Origin: Catellatospora citrea
GTDB lineage: Bacteria; Actinomycetota; Actinomycetes; Mycobacteriales; Micromonosporaceae
Reading direction: 5' to 3'
Length of the DNA stretch: 64,000 bases
Assembly (NCBI RefSeq): GCF_003610235.1
Contig: NZ_RAPR01000001.1
Coordinates: 496,001-560,000, forward strand
Every line of letters begins with the position of its first letter. Positions within the stretch are counted from its first letter, which is position 1. Positions 49,901-58,997 of the stretch are shown here, one piece after another. The translations under genes were made by a program, and so were the position numbers. The notes under the pieces are model-generated. The model was not told the origin of the DNA. It was given only the letters and a program-made list of their open reading frames with translations, and ran no database searches.

Positions 49901-52675
49901 CAGCACCTGGTACACCGGCGCGCCGCTCGACCAGGAGGCGGCGGCCTCGGTCTTGACCTCGTCGCCCTTCGTCGGCGGGGTGCCCCAGGCCGCGACCGGG
50001 TCGTCGAAGTAGGTCCGCTCGTCGGAGACGAGGTCGCCTGGGTAACTGACCGGCTGCCCGCAGGGCACGCCCACGGTCTCGGTGCGCCCGATCCGGTCCA
50101 CGATCCACGCGTCGGTGTTGCGGACGTAGGTGTTCGTGGCGCACGTGTCGTCGGCGGTGGTGCCGAGATCACCGAGATCGCTCGTGGTCAGCAGCATGCC
50201 GTAACCGTCGTAGCCGTAGTCGGTCCGCGTGACGCGGGTGCCGCCGCCGGCGAGCGGGGTCCGGGTGACCTCGCTCTGCTGATCCACGAGCCAGGCCTCC
50301 AGCGGACCGGACGCCCGGGTCCGGCTGGCGGTCCTGGCGAGCATCTTCGGCGTCGCGATCGTGGTCGACACGACCGACGATCCGTTGTAGACCGTCGTCT
50401 CCCGGCCGAATCCCCGGTAGTGCGGCCGGTCCTCGATCTGCACCCCCTGCGAGTCGGTCACCCGCACGTCACGGCGGGTGCCGTCGGCCTTCAGGTCATC
50501 GTCCATGCCGCGCAGGAAGAGTTGTTCGACGACACCCTGCGGACCTGCGGGGTCGCCGGCGGTCCCGGTGACCACCCGGACCCGCTGGAATCCGCGGAAC
50601 TGGCCCCAGGTCTTGCGCAGGTCCGGGACGAGTTCGGCGTTGTCGTGCGCCCAGGCTGCCCCGCCGAGGTACTGGTAGCGGACGGTGCTGGCCGCCGCAC
50701 CGGCGACCAGGTCGGTCTGGGTGACCGTGTCGACGACGTACTTGTGCATGTAGTCCAGGACGGGGACGGTCGAGCCGACCGGCATCCAGTACGCCGGGAA
50801 GCACCGCTGCGTGTTGAGGTCCGCGACCGGCAGCGCGGCCCGCGTGCACTCCTTCGCCGCGTACGCGATGCTGATCTGACCGCCGGTCTCGTTGTCGATG
50901 CGGGTGAGCCGGAACCGGTTCATCGGCGGGTTGCCCTCGACGGCGTCGACCCGGTTCTCCAGCTGCTGCCCGACGAAGCGGACCGGCGGGGTGGTGAGCG
51001 GCGTGCCGGCGAGTCCGGTCCGGGTGATCGACGACAGCCACAGCGCGGCCGAGCTTCCGCCGTCGCCGGGGTCCAGGTAGCTGTGGCCCAGCGTCCACCT
51101 GTCGACGTCCCGGTAGTCGCCGCCGGTGTGGACGCGGGTCGTGATGGACGCCAGCCGCCTGGTCGACCAGAACGTCGGCGACAGCACCGGACAGGTCACC
51201 GCCGTGGCGGCGCAGGCGAGGTCGAGTGGGGTCTCGGGCCAGTCCGGCCCGTTCGTCTGCGCGCAGCCGGGCCCGGACACGCACCGTTCGGCCGTGCCGA
51301 ACTCGACCCGCGCCGCGGCGGTGCCGCCGGTGCGCTTGCCGTAGTCGATCCGGTTGAGCGTGCCGGCCCGGACGTAGGGGGTGAGGGCGGTGCTGACGCC
51401 GCCGCGGCCGTAGTGGTTGACCTCGGTGTCGTACAGGTAGGACATGATGTCGCCGTGCGGGTCGGTCACCTGGTCCACCGTCCAGCGGTAGGCCTGCTGA
51501 CACCAGGACCCGGCGAAGGTGGCCGCCTTGCACGGCTCGCCGGTGTCGTCGCCGAAGACCGGCACCGTCCACGCCGACTTCGCGGCCGGGTCGCGGCCCA
51601 GGACGTACTCCGTGCCGTCGGGCGAGGTCAGCGTGAAGTACTCGCCGTCGTCGTCGCCGTTGGCCGCGCCGAAGAGCTGCCGCACCCGCCAGCCGTCGTC
51701 CTGCTCGGCGCGCCAGGTGCCGGTGGCGTCGTCGCGGACCAGTTCGCTGACGAGACCCGGGAGCACGACGGTGGCGTTCTGGCTGACCCAGCACAGGTCG
51801 CCCGACCCGGGCTGGCCGTCCTCCGCGCACGGCTTGTACGAGCGCTCGATGTAACCGGGCTGGTAGTCGAAGCCCTCACCGGCCCAGGACGCCTGGTTGT
51901 TGGTCGCGGCGACCCGCCCGTCGACCCTGCCGGAGGAGTAGCCGAGGCTGATCTGCGGGCGCGGCCCCGGCACCGCCGGCGTCTCGATCGGGTACGACCA
52001 GGTGAAGTCACCCGATTCGACACCCACCTGCCAGGTCGCCGACGGTGCCAGGGAGGTGGGGCGGAAGTCCCCGGTGTTTCCGCCCGGCCCGCCGGTGACC
52101 GCGACGACGGCTCCGGAGGCGACCGTCGCGGTGACGGTCGCCGTCCCGGTGTCGTTGCGTACGCCGGGCACCGGCCGGTGGTCGGCCCCGGTGATCGTCA
52201 GCCGGCCGGCGTAGTCGCCGCCGAACGCACGGGCGAACCCGGCGTAGCCGACCCGGACGGTGACCGGCGCGCCGTCGCTGCTCGACGCCCTGAGCAGCGG
52301 GCCGCTCGCCCCCGCGCGAACGGAGGCTGCCTGGTCGAGCAGCTGCACCCGGACCTTTCCGGCGGTCGCGCCGCCGACCCAGACCGGCAGGTCGCCGGCC
52401 CGGACCAGGGGCGGCTCGGCGGAGGCCGAACGGGCCGCCTGCCCCGTCGGGGCACCGGGCACGGTGACCTCCGCGCTGCCCGGCTCGGGCCAGGTGACCA
52501 CGGGTGCGGTGCGCAGGGCGTGCTGGGCGGTCTGATCGGGTTCCGGCCGGCCGGATGGGGCCACCGTCCCGGCCACCGAGGTGGCGGCGGTCCCGGCCGG
52601 CGCCGCGGCGACGGGCGACGGCCCTGCCCCGAGACCGGACAGCACGAGCGACAGCACGATGGGGATGGCGCGCAT
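46940..52675 (-). CDS. Secreted RHS/YD-repeat protein 1
   Basis: The protein has 1911 residues. ATG 52675 has GGAGGAT three bases upstream and opens a signal peptide (about 1-25); the frame stays open upstream but that overlaps another gene. The order is: signal, a beta domain with VWVGGATAG, the region PQISLGYSSGRVDGR typical of actinobacterial RHS proteins, then about twenty YD repeats between 1000 and 1690 (YDALGRQT, YDAAGNVT, YTYDQTGNR), and the RHS core (about 1695-1750, PTGLINLGARDLDPATGRFLSADP). The tail of about 160 residues is Pro-rich with several Cys and ends TIRICRNGVC; I recognise no toxin. YD repeats form a closed shell that can enclose the tail. The LamG gene follows by TGATG overlap. 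Confidence 0.93.
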   Translation of the reverse strand: MRAIPIVLSLVLSGLGAGPSPVAAAPAGTAATSVAGTVAPSGRPEPDQTAQHALRTAPVVTWPEPGSAEVTVPGAPTGQAARSASAEPPLVRAGDLPVWVGGATAGKVRVQLLDQAASVRAGASGPLLRASSSDGAPVTVRVGYAGFARAFGGDYAGRLTITGADHRPVPGVRNDTGTATVTATVASGAVVAVTGGPGGNTGDFRPTSLAPSATWQVGVESGDFTWSYPIETPAVPGPRPQISLGYSSGRVDGRVAATNNQASWAGEGFDYQPGYIERSYKPCAEDGQPGSGDLCWVSQNATVVLPGLVSELVRDDATGTWRAEQDDGWRVRQLFGAANGDDDGEYFTLTSPDGTEYVLGRDPAAKSAWTVPVFGDDTGEPCKAATFAGSWCQQAYRWTVDQVTDPHGDIMSYLYDTEVNHYGRGGVSTALTPYVRAGTLNRIDYGKRTGGTAAARVEFGTAERCVSGPGCAQTNGPDWPETPLDLACAATAVTCPVLSPTFWSTRRLASITTRVHTGGDYRDVDRWTLGHSYLDPGDGGSSAALWLSSITRTGLAGTPLTTPPVRFVGQQLENRVDAVEGNPPMNRFRLTRIDNETGGQISIAYAAKECTRAALPVADLNTQRCFPAYWMPVGSTVPVLDYMHKYVVDTVTQTDLVAGAAASTVRYQYLGGAAWAHDNAELVPDLRKTWGQFRGFQRVRVVTGTAGDPAGPQGVVEQLFLRGMDDDLKADGTRRDVRVTDSQGVQIEDRPHYRGFGRETTVYNGSSVVSTTIATPKMLARTASRTRASGPLEAWLVDQQSEVTRTPLAGGGTRVTRTDYGYDGYGMLLTTSDLGDLGTTADDTCATNTYVRNTDAWIVDRIGRTETVGVPCGQPVSYPGDLVSDERTYFDDPVAAWGTPPTKGDEVKTEAAASWSSGAPVYQVLSRRTADQHGRTLDAYDALGGLTRTAYTPAAGGPVTAVTITNPKGHVSVTTYEPRRGTPLTRTSAAGGVTATAHDALGRLVSVWLPGRATSANANLAYSYSGTAATPSVVTTRQLQGTGTGTYRTGYEIFDGFLRARQTQQPAGASGGRVLTDTFYDSQGRVSGTHRPYPNSAAASPSLFVVADPAALAARTRTEYDGAGRVTAQILSSLNAELYRSTTAYGGDWEAVTPPAGETATRRRTDAQGRVVELRQYQSGTPTGAYDTTSYTYTRSGLPATMTDPAGNTIRHSYDLLGRETSTELPDTGTTIRTFDAAGNVLTSTDARGRTVALTYDALGRQTARHADSVTGTKLAEWTYDTATNGTGLPAASIRYRGGTAYTSAVTAYDSRGRVTSSAVTIPPGEPDVAGLAGTYVSGYTYTEADQVLTRSVPAAGTLAAETLRYAYNSVGQLTGAVGYATTTYNEYGEVARTVYGTSPRQLTQDTVHDTATRRIAQVTVKTTGASPVTVADLGYRYDAAGNVTRLTDAATGDTQCLRYDHLRRVTDAWTATDACAQHPSTAALGTVAPYWSSYTYDQTGNRRTEVAHAATGDTTAVYTYPAAGAAQPHTLRSVAVAGPGITRTDTFTVDAAGNTTGRGVAGGEQTLNWDVEGELASVTAGSATTAFLADADGGRLLRTDADGSATLYLDGTEVRRAGATGPVTGTRYYDYAGTTVAVRVGAVLTWQFGDSNGTATAGVDATSLTVVRRFVAPFGSGRGTPVGGWAGARGFVGGTADPTGLINLGARDLDPATGRFLSADPVSDESDPQQLNAYAYANNSPVSYRDADGRRARLSTSPFWLPWSVPQPVWHKQAPVGAAFPAGQAGSGCGRPDGCAGVLAAGPRWLIEALLRPVPAAPASTGVGGENPPAGWEKRGCDGWDQCLDARPWVKLPEEPSKGYSPEVNLDYADIPPTPKDLTGLNITGPLRRRQLDVVVGVTDTIRICRNGVC

Positions 52676-52697
52676 CGGATCCTCCGCACACGGTGAC

Positions 52698-52721
52698 GGC
52701 GGCCCCGGTCTCGGGGCCGCC
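52698..52721 (-). promoter_or_regulatory. Hairpin in the 5' leader of RHS gene 1
   Basis: A perfect 10-bp stem GGCGGCCCCG / CGGGGCCGCC with loop GTCT lies 22 bases upstream of the ATG at 52675. It is downstream of the terminator of RHS gene 2 on the same strand. It may be a second terminator, an attenuator or a stabilising leader structure. Confidence 0.45.
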
Positions 52722-52794
52722 GCCATGGTTGCCGTGAAGCGCACATCCGGGCGCATACGCGGGCGCACACGCGGCGCCCAGGCCCTCTGGCGTG

Positions 52795-52829
52795 CCTGAG
52801 GCCCCACGGGAGTCCCGTGGGGCCTCAGG
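52795..52829 (-). terminator. Strong hairpin terminator after RHS gene 2
   Basis: A perfect 16-bp inverted repeat (CCTGAGGCCCCACGGG / CCCGTGGGGCCTCAGG) with a three-base loop, 15 bases past the stop of the 52845 gene. This is the strongest hairpin in the window. It separates the two RHS genes. Confidence 0.85.
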
Positions 52830-52844
52830 CCGGTGGCCTCAGGA

Positions 52845-55800
52845 TCAGAACATGATCTCCTGATCCGGGAACCAGTCGTCGGATCCCCTGATACCACCCA
52901 TGATCCCGCCCCACACGCCGCCCACGGCGGCTCCTGCGCCGGCCCCGGCGGCACAACTGAGACCGGCGGTGAAGAACCCTCCGATGCAGCCGACCGCCAA
53001 GCCGACGGCACCGCCTGCACCTGCCCCCGCGGCGGCGCCGAAGGTGACTCCCTTCACGTGACGCATGGGGTCGTTCCACACTTTCGTGCCCCAGTCCCCT
53101 ACTGCTCCGGCTGCTTCGCCGATGACGTCGCCCGCCACCTCGCAGGCGTCGCAGTCCCATTGCGGAGCGGGTTTCGGCCGCAGCGGGGGCGCGATGCCCG
53201 GCATCGGGCTGGGGCGCGCCTTGGGCCGAGCGACCTTGGTCGGCTTGGGGGCGCTGTTCTGGGCGCGGCATACGCTGAACTTGCAGCTGCTCTCCTTGCG
53301 GCACTTGGCGTCGCAGGCAGCGGCGCGTTGCTTGGCTTCCTTCTCCGCCTTGACGCGCTTGTCGTAGTTCTTCGCGGCGTGGGTCCACCGCGCCGCCTCC
53401 CGCTTGATCGCCTCCTGCTTGCGCTTCTGCTCCCGCTTCCAGGCCGCCGCCAGGGCCTTGGCCCGCGCCTTGGCCTGCTGCGCCTGGATCGCCCTGGCCC
53501 GCGCCGCCGCGGCTGCCGCCTTGCGCTTGGCCGCCTGCTGCTGCTCGTAGATCTTCTTCTGGTGCGCCGCGTACGCCTTCCAGTACTGGCAGGTGGCGTC
53601 ACAGGTCGTCTTGAGCCCGTCGGGATCGGAGAAGCTCACCGGGCTGTTGTTGGCGTAGGCATACCCGTTGAGCTGCTGCGGATCGGTGGCGTCGAGGACG
53701 GGGTCGGCGGAGATGAACCGTCCCGTCATCGGGTCGTACTCGCGGGCACCGAGATGGATCAGGCCGGTCGGATCCTTGGCCCCGCCGACGAAGCCCCGCT
53801 CCCCCGGCCAGCTACCGGGCGGCGTGCCGCGGGACCCGCCGAACGGCGTGTGCCTGCGGATGGTGACCGCGAGCGTCGTCGCGTCGATGGTCGCCTCGCC
53901 GGTGCCGTGGTGGTCCGTGGCGAGCCACCGCAGCGCCGACGGCGTGCGGATGGCGATGGTGACGCCCCCGTAGTCGTAGTAGCGGGTGCCGGTGACAGCA
54001 CCGGAGGTGCCTGTGCGGCGCAGCTCCAGGCCGCCGAGGTACAGCGTGGCGGAGCCGTCCGGATCACGGCGGATGAGCCGGTTGCCGTCGGCGTCGTAGA
54101 GGAACGAGGTGACGTTGCTGCCGCTGGTGACCGAGGCGAGGTGCCCCTCGGCGTCCCAGGCGAGCACCTGGCCGGCGCCGGCGACGGTCCGGGCAGTGGT
54201 GTTGCCCGCGACGTCGTAGCCGAAGGTGTCGGTTCGGGAGACTCCGGGCCCGCTGATCGCGACCGAGCGCAGCGTGTGCGGCTGCGCGGCCCCGGCCGCG
54301 GGGTAGGTGTAGTTGGCGACGGTGTCACCGGCGGCGGCGTGGGCCGTCTCGGAGAGCCGGTTGCCGGTCCGGTCGAACGTGTAGCTGCTCCAGTAGGGCG
54401 CGGACGGGCCGAGGATCGAGGTGCTCGGCGCGCCGGCGCAACCGTCGGTCGCCGTCCACGCCTCGGTGAGCCGCTGGAGGTGGTCGTAGTTGAAGCACTG
54501 CACGTCCGGGGTGGCGCCCGCGGGCGTGTCAGCAATCTTGGTGAGGTTTCCCGCCTGGTCGTAGGTGTAGTTGAGGTCGGTGACGGCGGGCAGGGTGGCG
54601 GTCTGCCGATCCACCGTGGACCGGATCACCCGGCGCGTCGACTCGTCCCGGACGAACGACCGGGTGATCTGCTTCCCGGAGGCACCGCCCGTGATCCGGG
54701 AGGTCTCGCCGAACTCCGTGTAGAGGGTCTGCGTGACATAGGGGCTCACGCCGCCCAGCGTCGACGGAAGCCCGAGGGCGGTATAGGTGTGGCGCAGCGT
54801 CTCGGCCGGCAGGCCGCCCGCGGCGGGCAGTGCGGTGGCCAGTGCCTGGCCGGCCGCGTTGTAGGTGTTCGTGACGGTGTAGGTGCCACCCAGCCCAGTC
54901 TCGGTGGTGGGGATCGTCATCGAGGTCCCGGTCGCCCGGCCCGCCACGTCATAGCCGGTGACAGCCGAGGTGTAGCCGTCGGCGCCGACGAACCGGGTCG
55001 ACGAGGTCGCCAGGCCCTTGCCGCCGGGCAGGGTGTCGTACACCCACTCGGCCAGCTTGGTCCCGGACGTGCTGGTGGCGAACTGCCCGGTACGTCGGCC
55101 GAGCGCGTCGTAGGTGTAGGCGAGCTTCTGCCCCCGCGAGTCTGTCGAGGTGAGCAGTCGGTCCTCGTCGTCGTAGGTGGCGGTGCTGGTCCCCGTGTCC
55201 GGGTCGACCGTGCTGATCTCCCGGTCGCGCAGGTCGTAGACGTGCCGCCAGACGTTGCCCGACGGGTCGGTGACGGTGGCCACCTTGCCCGACGGAGTGT
55301 AGGTGTACTTCGTCGCGTCGTAGGCCCCGGTCGGCGCCCCGCCCGTGAACTGCCGCAGCTCGACGATCTGATCATCGGCGTCGAAGAAGCGCTGGTTGGC
55401 GGTCGCGCCCGGCGGCGGGTCCACCGCGACCCAGTTGCCTCCGTAGGTCGTGGTGCTGCGCCACTTCTCGACCCCGTGCGACATGAAGAGCTCGGCCACC
55501 TCCCGGCCCGCCCCGTCGTAGAGCGTCTTCGAGTGCGCCGGAAGGTCGACCTCGCTCGCGATGAACAGTGCCGGTGAGGCAGCCGACGCGTTCCAGTAGC
55601 CCTTGCTCGACTTCCACTCCCGCCCGGCGGTGTCGTAGAAGGTGTCGTCGATGACCCGCCCGCCGGCCGCGAGCGGAGACGGGGACTGGGTCTGGCGTAC
55701 CCGCAGGAAGCCGTCGGTGATCGAGTAGCTGGTCGCGTAGGACCCGGTCGCGAGCAGCGTCTGGGTCGTCACGACGGAAGGCACCGTGTTGCTCACCGTG

Positions 55801-58800
55801 TAGGCGTACTGCACATGGGGTGACTGGTTCGCGGCCTTGGACCGGTCCGGCCGCCACACCTTGACGATCCGCCGCAGCGGGTCGTAGTCGGCGTCCGTGC
55901 GCCGCCCGTTGGCGTCGACCGAGGTGAGGGCCATGCCGGTGAGCGGATCGAGGGTGGCCGTGCTGGTGTGGCCGAGGGCGTTGGTGGTGGCGACCGAGGT
56001 GATGGGACCGCCGACCGCAGGGGTGTACGCGGTCGTACGCTGGTTGCCGAGCGCGTCCTCGCTGACGACCGTCCGCCCGTAGACGTCCACGGTCAGCTTG
56101 CTGGTACGCGCGTAGACCGGGGTGCCGCCGCTGAAGGACGCCGCTTCCTCGCTGAGCGTCACGTCGCCCTTGGTCGGAGCCGCCCCCCACGTCGTGAGCC
56201 CGTCGTAGTAGTACCGCTGGTCGGAGATGAGATCACCGGGGAACGAGGGTGTCGTGTCGCAGCCGACGGCGACGGTCTCGACCCGAGACGGCGAGTCGAG
56301 CAGCCACGCGCCGACGTTGCGGGCGTAGGTGACCCGCGTGCAGGTGTCGTCCGCGGTGGTGGACAGGTCGCCCCGGTCGTCGGTCTGCGTCAGCTCGCCG
56401 TACGCGTCGAAGGTGTGCTTGACCTCGGTGGTGCGCACCGATCCGTCAGCGAGCGCAGTCCGCTCGCGCTCGGACTTCCTGTCCATCATCCACGCCTCCA
56501 GCGGACCGGAGGAACGCAGCCGCGAGGCGGTCTTGGCCAGCAGCGCCGGTTCGGAGACCGTGTTGTCCAGCCACGGACCGCCGACGCCGTTGTAGGTGGT
56601 CGACTCGCGGATGAAGCCCGCATACGGCCGCTTGTCCTCTATCTGGCCGCCCTGCGAGTCGGTGACCCAGACGTTGCGGCGGCTGCCGTCCGCCTTCAGG
56701 TCGTCGTCCATGCCGCGCAGGAAACGGTGCTCAGCGAGCGTCTGCGTGCCGGCCGACGCGTCGCCGGTCCGCATCCGCACCCGACCGAACCCCCGGAACT
56801 GGCCCCAGGTCTTGCGCGAGTCGGGGACCATCTCGGAGTCGTCGTGGCTCCACGCCGTGCCGTCGAGGTAGTCGTACTCGGTGACCTGGGTGGCATTGCC
56901 GCCGATCGGGTCCGCCTCGGTGACCTTCGCGACGACGGGCTTGTGGAACCAGTCGAGCTGCGGGGTCGAGCCGCCCGTCGGGACCCAGTACGCCGGGAAG
57001 CAGCGCAGGGTGTTGGCGTCGGCGGCGGGAAGCGCGCCGGGCACACACTCATGGGGCGCGTAGGTGACGTTGATCTGGCCACCGGACTCGTTGCGCACCT
57101 TCCCGATCCGCCACTTGTACATCGGCGCACCGCTCGCGGTGGCGTCCACCCGGTTCGGCAGCGGGTGCCCGTCGGTGCCGGTCGCACCGTCGAAGTTCAC
57201 CTCCGGCAGGCTCATCGTGCCGCCTGCCAGGCCGGTGTGCACGATCGACTCCAGCCACAGCGTCGGCGACGAGCCGTCCTGCGGGTCGGGGAACGTGTGG
57301 GTGAGCGTCCACGAGTCGACGCTCTGGTAGGAGCCGCCCGAGTAGACCTGGGTGGTGATCGACGCCAATCGCTTCTCGGTCCAGAAGGTCGGCGAGGTCA
57401 CCTGGCATGAGGTGGTGCCGCATGCCTGGTCCAGGGGTGTGTCGGGCCAGTCGTTGGGTGCCGTGGTGACACAGTTCGCCCCCGACAGGCAGCGGTCGGC
57501 CACGGTGAAGCGCACCCGGTCGGCCGCGGGTCCGGCGACGCCGTCACGCAGGCCGTACTCGATCCGGTCCAGGTAGCCGCCCCGGATGTAGGGGACGACA
57601 GCGGCGCCGAGGTTCAGCGCGTAGTGGTTGGCCTCGGTGGTGTAGTAGTAGGCGATCGCGTCACCGTGCGGGTCCAGGACGTACTCCAGGTTCCATCGCC
57701 AGGCCTGCTGGCACCAGGACGCGGCGAAGGTCGCCGCATGACACGGCTCCCCGGCGTTGTTGCCGAAGACGGGCACGGTCCACGCCGAGCCCGACGCGGC
57801 CGTCCGGCCGAAGAAGTACTGCGTGCCGTCGGGCGAGGTCAGCTTCCAGTACTCGCCGTCGTTGTCGCCGTTGACGGCACCGGCGGGCCGCTCGATCCGC
57901 CAGCCGTTGTCGTCGGCGGACCGCCACGTCCCGGTGGTGTCGTCGCGGACCAGCTCACCGGTGATGCCGGGCATCCGGATGGTGGCGTTGTCCGTGGAAT
58001 AGCAGTTGTCGCCGAGGCCCGGCTGCCCGTCCTCCTTGCACGCCTTGTAGGCGCGCTCGATGAAGCCGGGGTGGTAGTCGAAGCCCTCGCCCACCCAGGA
58101 CGGCTGGTTGTTGGTCGCCGCGGTGCGCCCGTCGACCGAACCCGAGGTGTAGCTCAGCTCGACCGGCGGCTCCAGGCCCGGCGCGTCCGGCACGTCGATC
58201 GGGTAGGACCAGAGGAAGTCACCGGACTGCAGCCCGACCTGCCAGGTCGCCGACGGTGCCAGCGGGGTGGGCTTGAAGTCGCCGGTGCTGCCGCCCGAAC
58301 CCGCGGCCAGGGCGATCACCCTGCTCGCCGCGCCGATCGCCAGCTCCCCCCGGATCTGCCCGGCGGCGGCGTCGTTCGTCGACGGCAGCGCGGTCCCCCG
58401 GCGGCACTTCGCCGCCTCGGGGGTGGTCAGCGCGCAGTCCGGCATGGCGTAGAGGCCCAGCCGGTTGGCGTAGTCACCGCCGAAGGCGTGCCGGAATCCG
58501 GCGTAGTCCACCCGCAACTGGACGGTGCCGGCCTGTTGGCCGCCGTCGGCTCGCTCCACCCGCAGCAGCACACCCGCGACACCGGCCCGGCCGGTGGCCG
58601 CACGGTCGACGACCTCCACGTCGACCGAGGAGACCCCCGTCGCCGCGCCCACCCAGACCGGCGCCGATCCGGCACGCACCAGCACGGGCGCGGCGGTCGC
58701 GCGTTCGGCCGCGCCCATGGCCGTGGCCGGTGAGCCGGCAGTCCTGGGCGGCAGCGCCAACCGGTCCCGGCTCGCGCCCGGCCAGGTCACCGTCGGTGCC

Positions 58801-58997
58801 GCCGTCCACGGCCGGGCCGGGTCCGCGGGCCGCGCGACGGGTGGGCGGGCCGTGCCGGCGACCGACCGCGGGACGGTCTGCGGTCGTTCGACCAGTGGCA
58901 CGGCCACGGTCTCCGCGCGCGCGGGAGCCCCTCCCAACAGCGACGCGACGAGCGATAACGCCGTCGCGCCGACCAGCCATGACCGGGGAATGGTCAT
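52845..58997 (-). CDS. Secreted RHS/YD-repeat protein 2 with coiled-coil and glycine-zipper tail
   Basis: The protein has 2050 residues; ATG 58997 has GGAGG upstream and opens a signal peptide ending near ARA at residue 28. It is a clear paralogue of RHS protein 1 along the first 1790 residues, including VWVGAATG, ELSYTSGSVDGR, many YD repeats (YDALGRRT, YDQAGNLT) and the core PTGLIHLGAREYDPMTGRFISADP (about 1746-1797). The 253-residue tail is different: a Lys/Ala/Gln-rich coiled coil with two CxxxC pairs (about 1800-1905), a basic Pro-rich linker, a DCDAC site, and a glycine-zipper membrane segment (about 1984-2033, GAAAGAGAGGAVGLAVGCIGG). This tail looks like a membrane-inserting or pore-forming payload. 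No immunity gene is evident downstream. Confidence 0.93.
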   Translation of the reverse strand: MTIPRSWLVGATALSLVASLLGGAPARAETVAVPLVERPQTVPRSVAGTARPPVARPADPARPWTAAPTVTWPGASRDRLALPPRTAGSPATAMGAAERATAAPVLVRAGSAPVWVGAATGVSSVDVEVVDRAATGRAGVAGVLLRVERADGGQQAGTVQLRVDYAGFRHAFGGDYANRLGLYAMPDCALTTPEAAKCRRGTALPSTNDAAAGQIRGELAIGAASRVIALAAGSGGSTGDFKPTPLAPSATWQVGLQSGDFLWSYPIDVPDAPGLEPPVELSYTSGSVDGRTAATNNQPSWVGEGFDYHPGFIERAYKACKEDGQPGLGDNCYSTDNATIRMPGITGELVRDDTTGTWRSADDNGWRIERPAGAVNGDNDGEYWKLTSPDGTQYFFGRTAASGSAWTVPVFGNNAGEPCHAATFAASWCQQAWRWNLEYVLDPHGDAIAYYYTTEANHYALNLGAAVVPYIRGGYLDRIEYGLRDGVAGPAADRVRFTVADRCLSGANCVTTAPNDWPDTPLDQACGTTSCQVTSPTFWTEKRLASITTQVYSGGSYQSVDSWTLTHTFPDPQDGSSPTLWLESIVHTGLAGGTMSLPEVNFDGATGTDGHPLPNRVDATASGAPMYKWRIGKVRNESGGQINVTYAPHECVPGALPAADANTLRCFPAYWVPTGGSTPQLDWFHKPVVAKVTEADPIGGNATQVTEYDYLDGTAWSHDDSEMVPDSRKTWGQFRGFGRVRMRTGDASAGTQTLAEHRFLRGMDDDLKADGSRRNVWVTDSQGGQIEDKRPYAGFIRESTTYNGVGGPWLDNTVSEPALLAKTASRLRSSGPLEAWMMDRKSERERTALADGSVRTTEVKHTFDAYGELTQTDDRGDLSTTADDTCTRVTYARNVGAWLLDSPSRVETVAVGCDTTPSFPGDLISDQRYYYDGLTTWGAAPTKGDVTLSEEAASFSGGTPVYARTSKLTVDVYGRTVVSEDALGNQRTTAYTPAVGGPITSVATTNALGHTSTATLDPLTGMALTSVDANGRRTDADYDPLRRIVKVWRPDRSKAANQSPHVQYAYTVSNTVPSVVTTQTLLATGSYATSYSITDGFLRVRQTQSPSPLAAGGRVIDDTFYDTAGREWKSSKGYWNASAASPALFIASEVDLPAHSKTLYDGAGREVAELFMSHGVEKWRSTTTYGGNWVAVDPPPGATANQRFFDADDQIVELRQFTGGAPTGAYDATKYTYTPSGKVATVTDPSGNVWRHVYDLRDREISTVDPDTGTSTATYDDEDRLLTSTDSRGQKLAYTYDALGRRTGQFATSTSGTKLAEWVYDTLPGGKGLATSSTRFVGADGYTSAVTGYDVAGRATGTSMTIPTTETGLGGTYTVTNTYNAAGQALATALPAAGGLPAETLRHTYTALGLPSTLGGVSPYVTQTLYTEFGETSRITGGASGKQITRSFVRDESTRRVIRSTVDRQTATLPAVTDLNYTYDQAGNLTKIADTPAGATPDVQCFNYDHLQRLTEAWTATDGCAGAPSTSILGPSAPYWSSYTFDRTGNRLSETAHAAAGDTVANYTYPAAGAAQPHTLRSVAISGPGVSRTDTFGYDVAGNTTARTVAGAGQVLAWDAEGHLASVTSGSNVTSFLYDADGNRLIRRDPDGSATLYLGGLELRRTGTSGAVTGTRYYDYGGVTIAIRTPSALRWLATDHHGTGEATIDATTLAVTIRRHTPFGGSRGTPPGSWPGERGFVGGAKDPTGLIHLGAREYDPMTGRFISADPVLDATDPQQLNGYAYANNSPVSFSDPDGLKTTCDATCQYWKAYAAHQKKIYEQQQAAKRKAAAAAARARAIQAQQAKARAKALAAAWKREQKRKQEAIKREAARWTHAAKNYDKRVKAEKEAKQRAAACDAKCRKESSCKFSVCRAQNSAPKPTKVARPKARPSPMPGIAPPLRPKPAPQWDCDACEVAGDVIGEAAGAVGDWGTKVWNDPMRHVKGVTFGAAAGAGAGGAVGLAVGCIGGFFTAGLSCAAGAGAGAAVGGVWGGIMGGIRGSDDWFPDQEIMF

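Noticed and set aside
49682..52696. 1004-residue plus-strand frame opposite RHS gene 1
   Set aside because: Antisense shadow: no domain pattern, while the minus strand has YD repeats throughout.
52833..55577. 914-residue plus-strand frame opposite RHS gene 2
   Set aside because: Antisense shadow of the tail and repeats; low-complexity composition and no start site.
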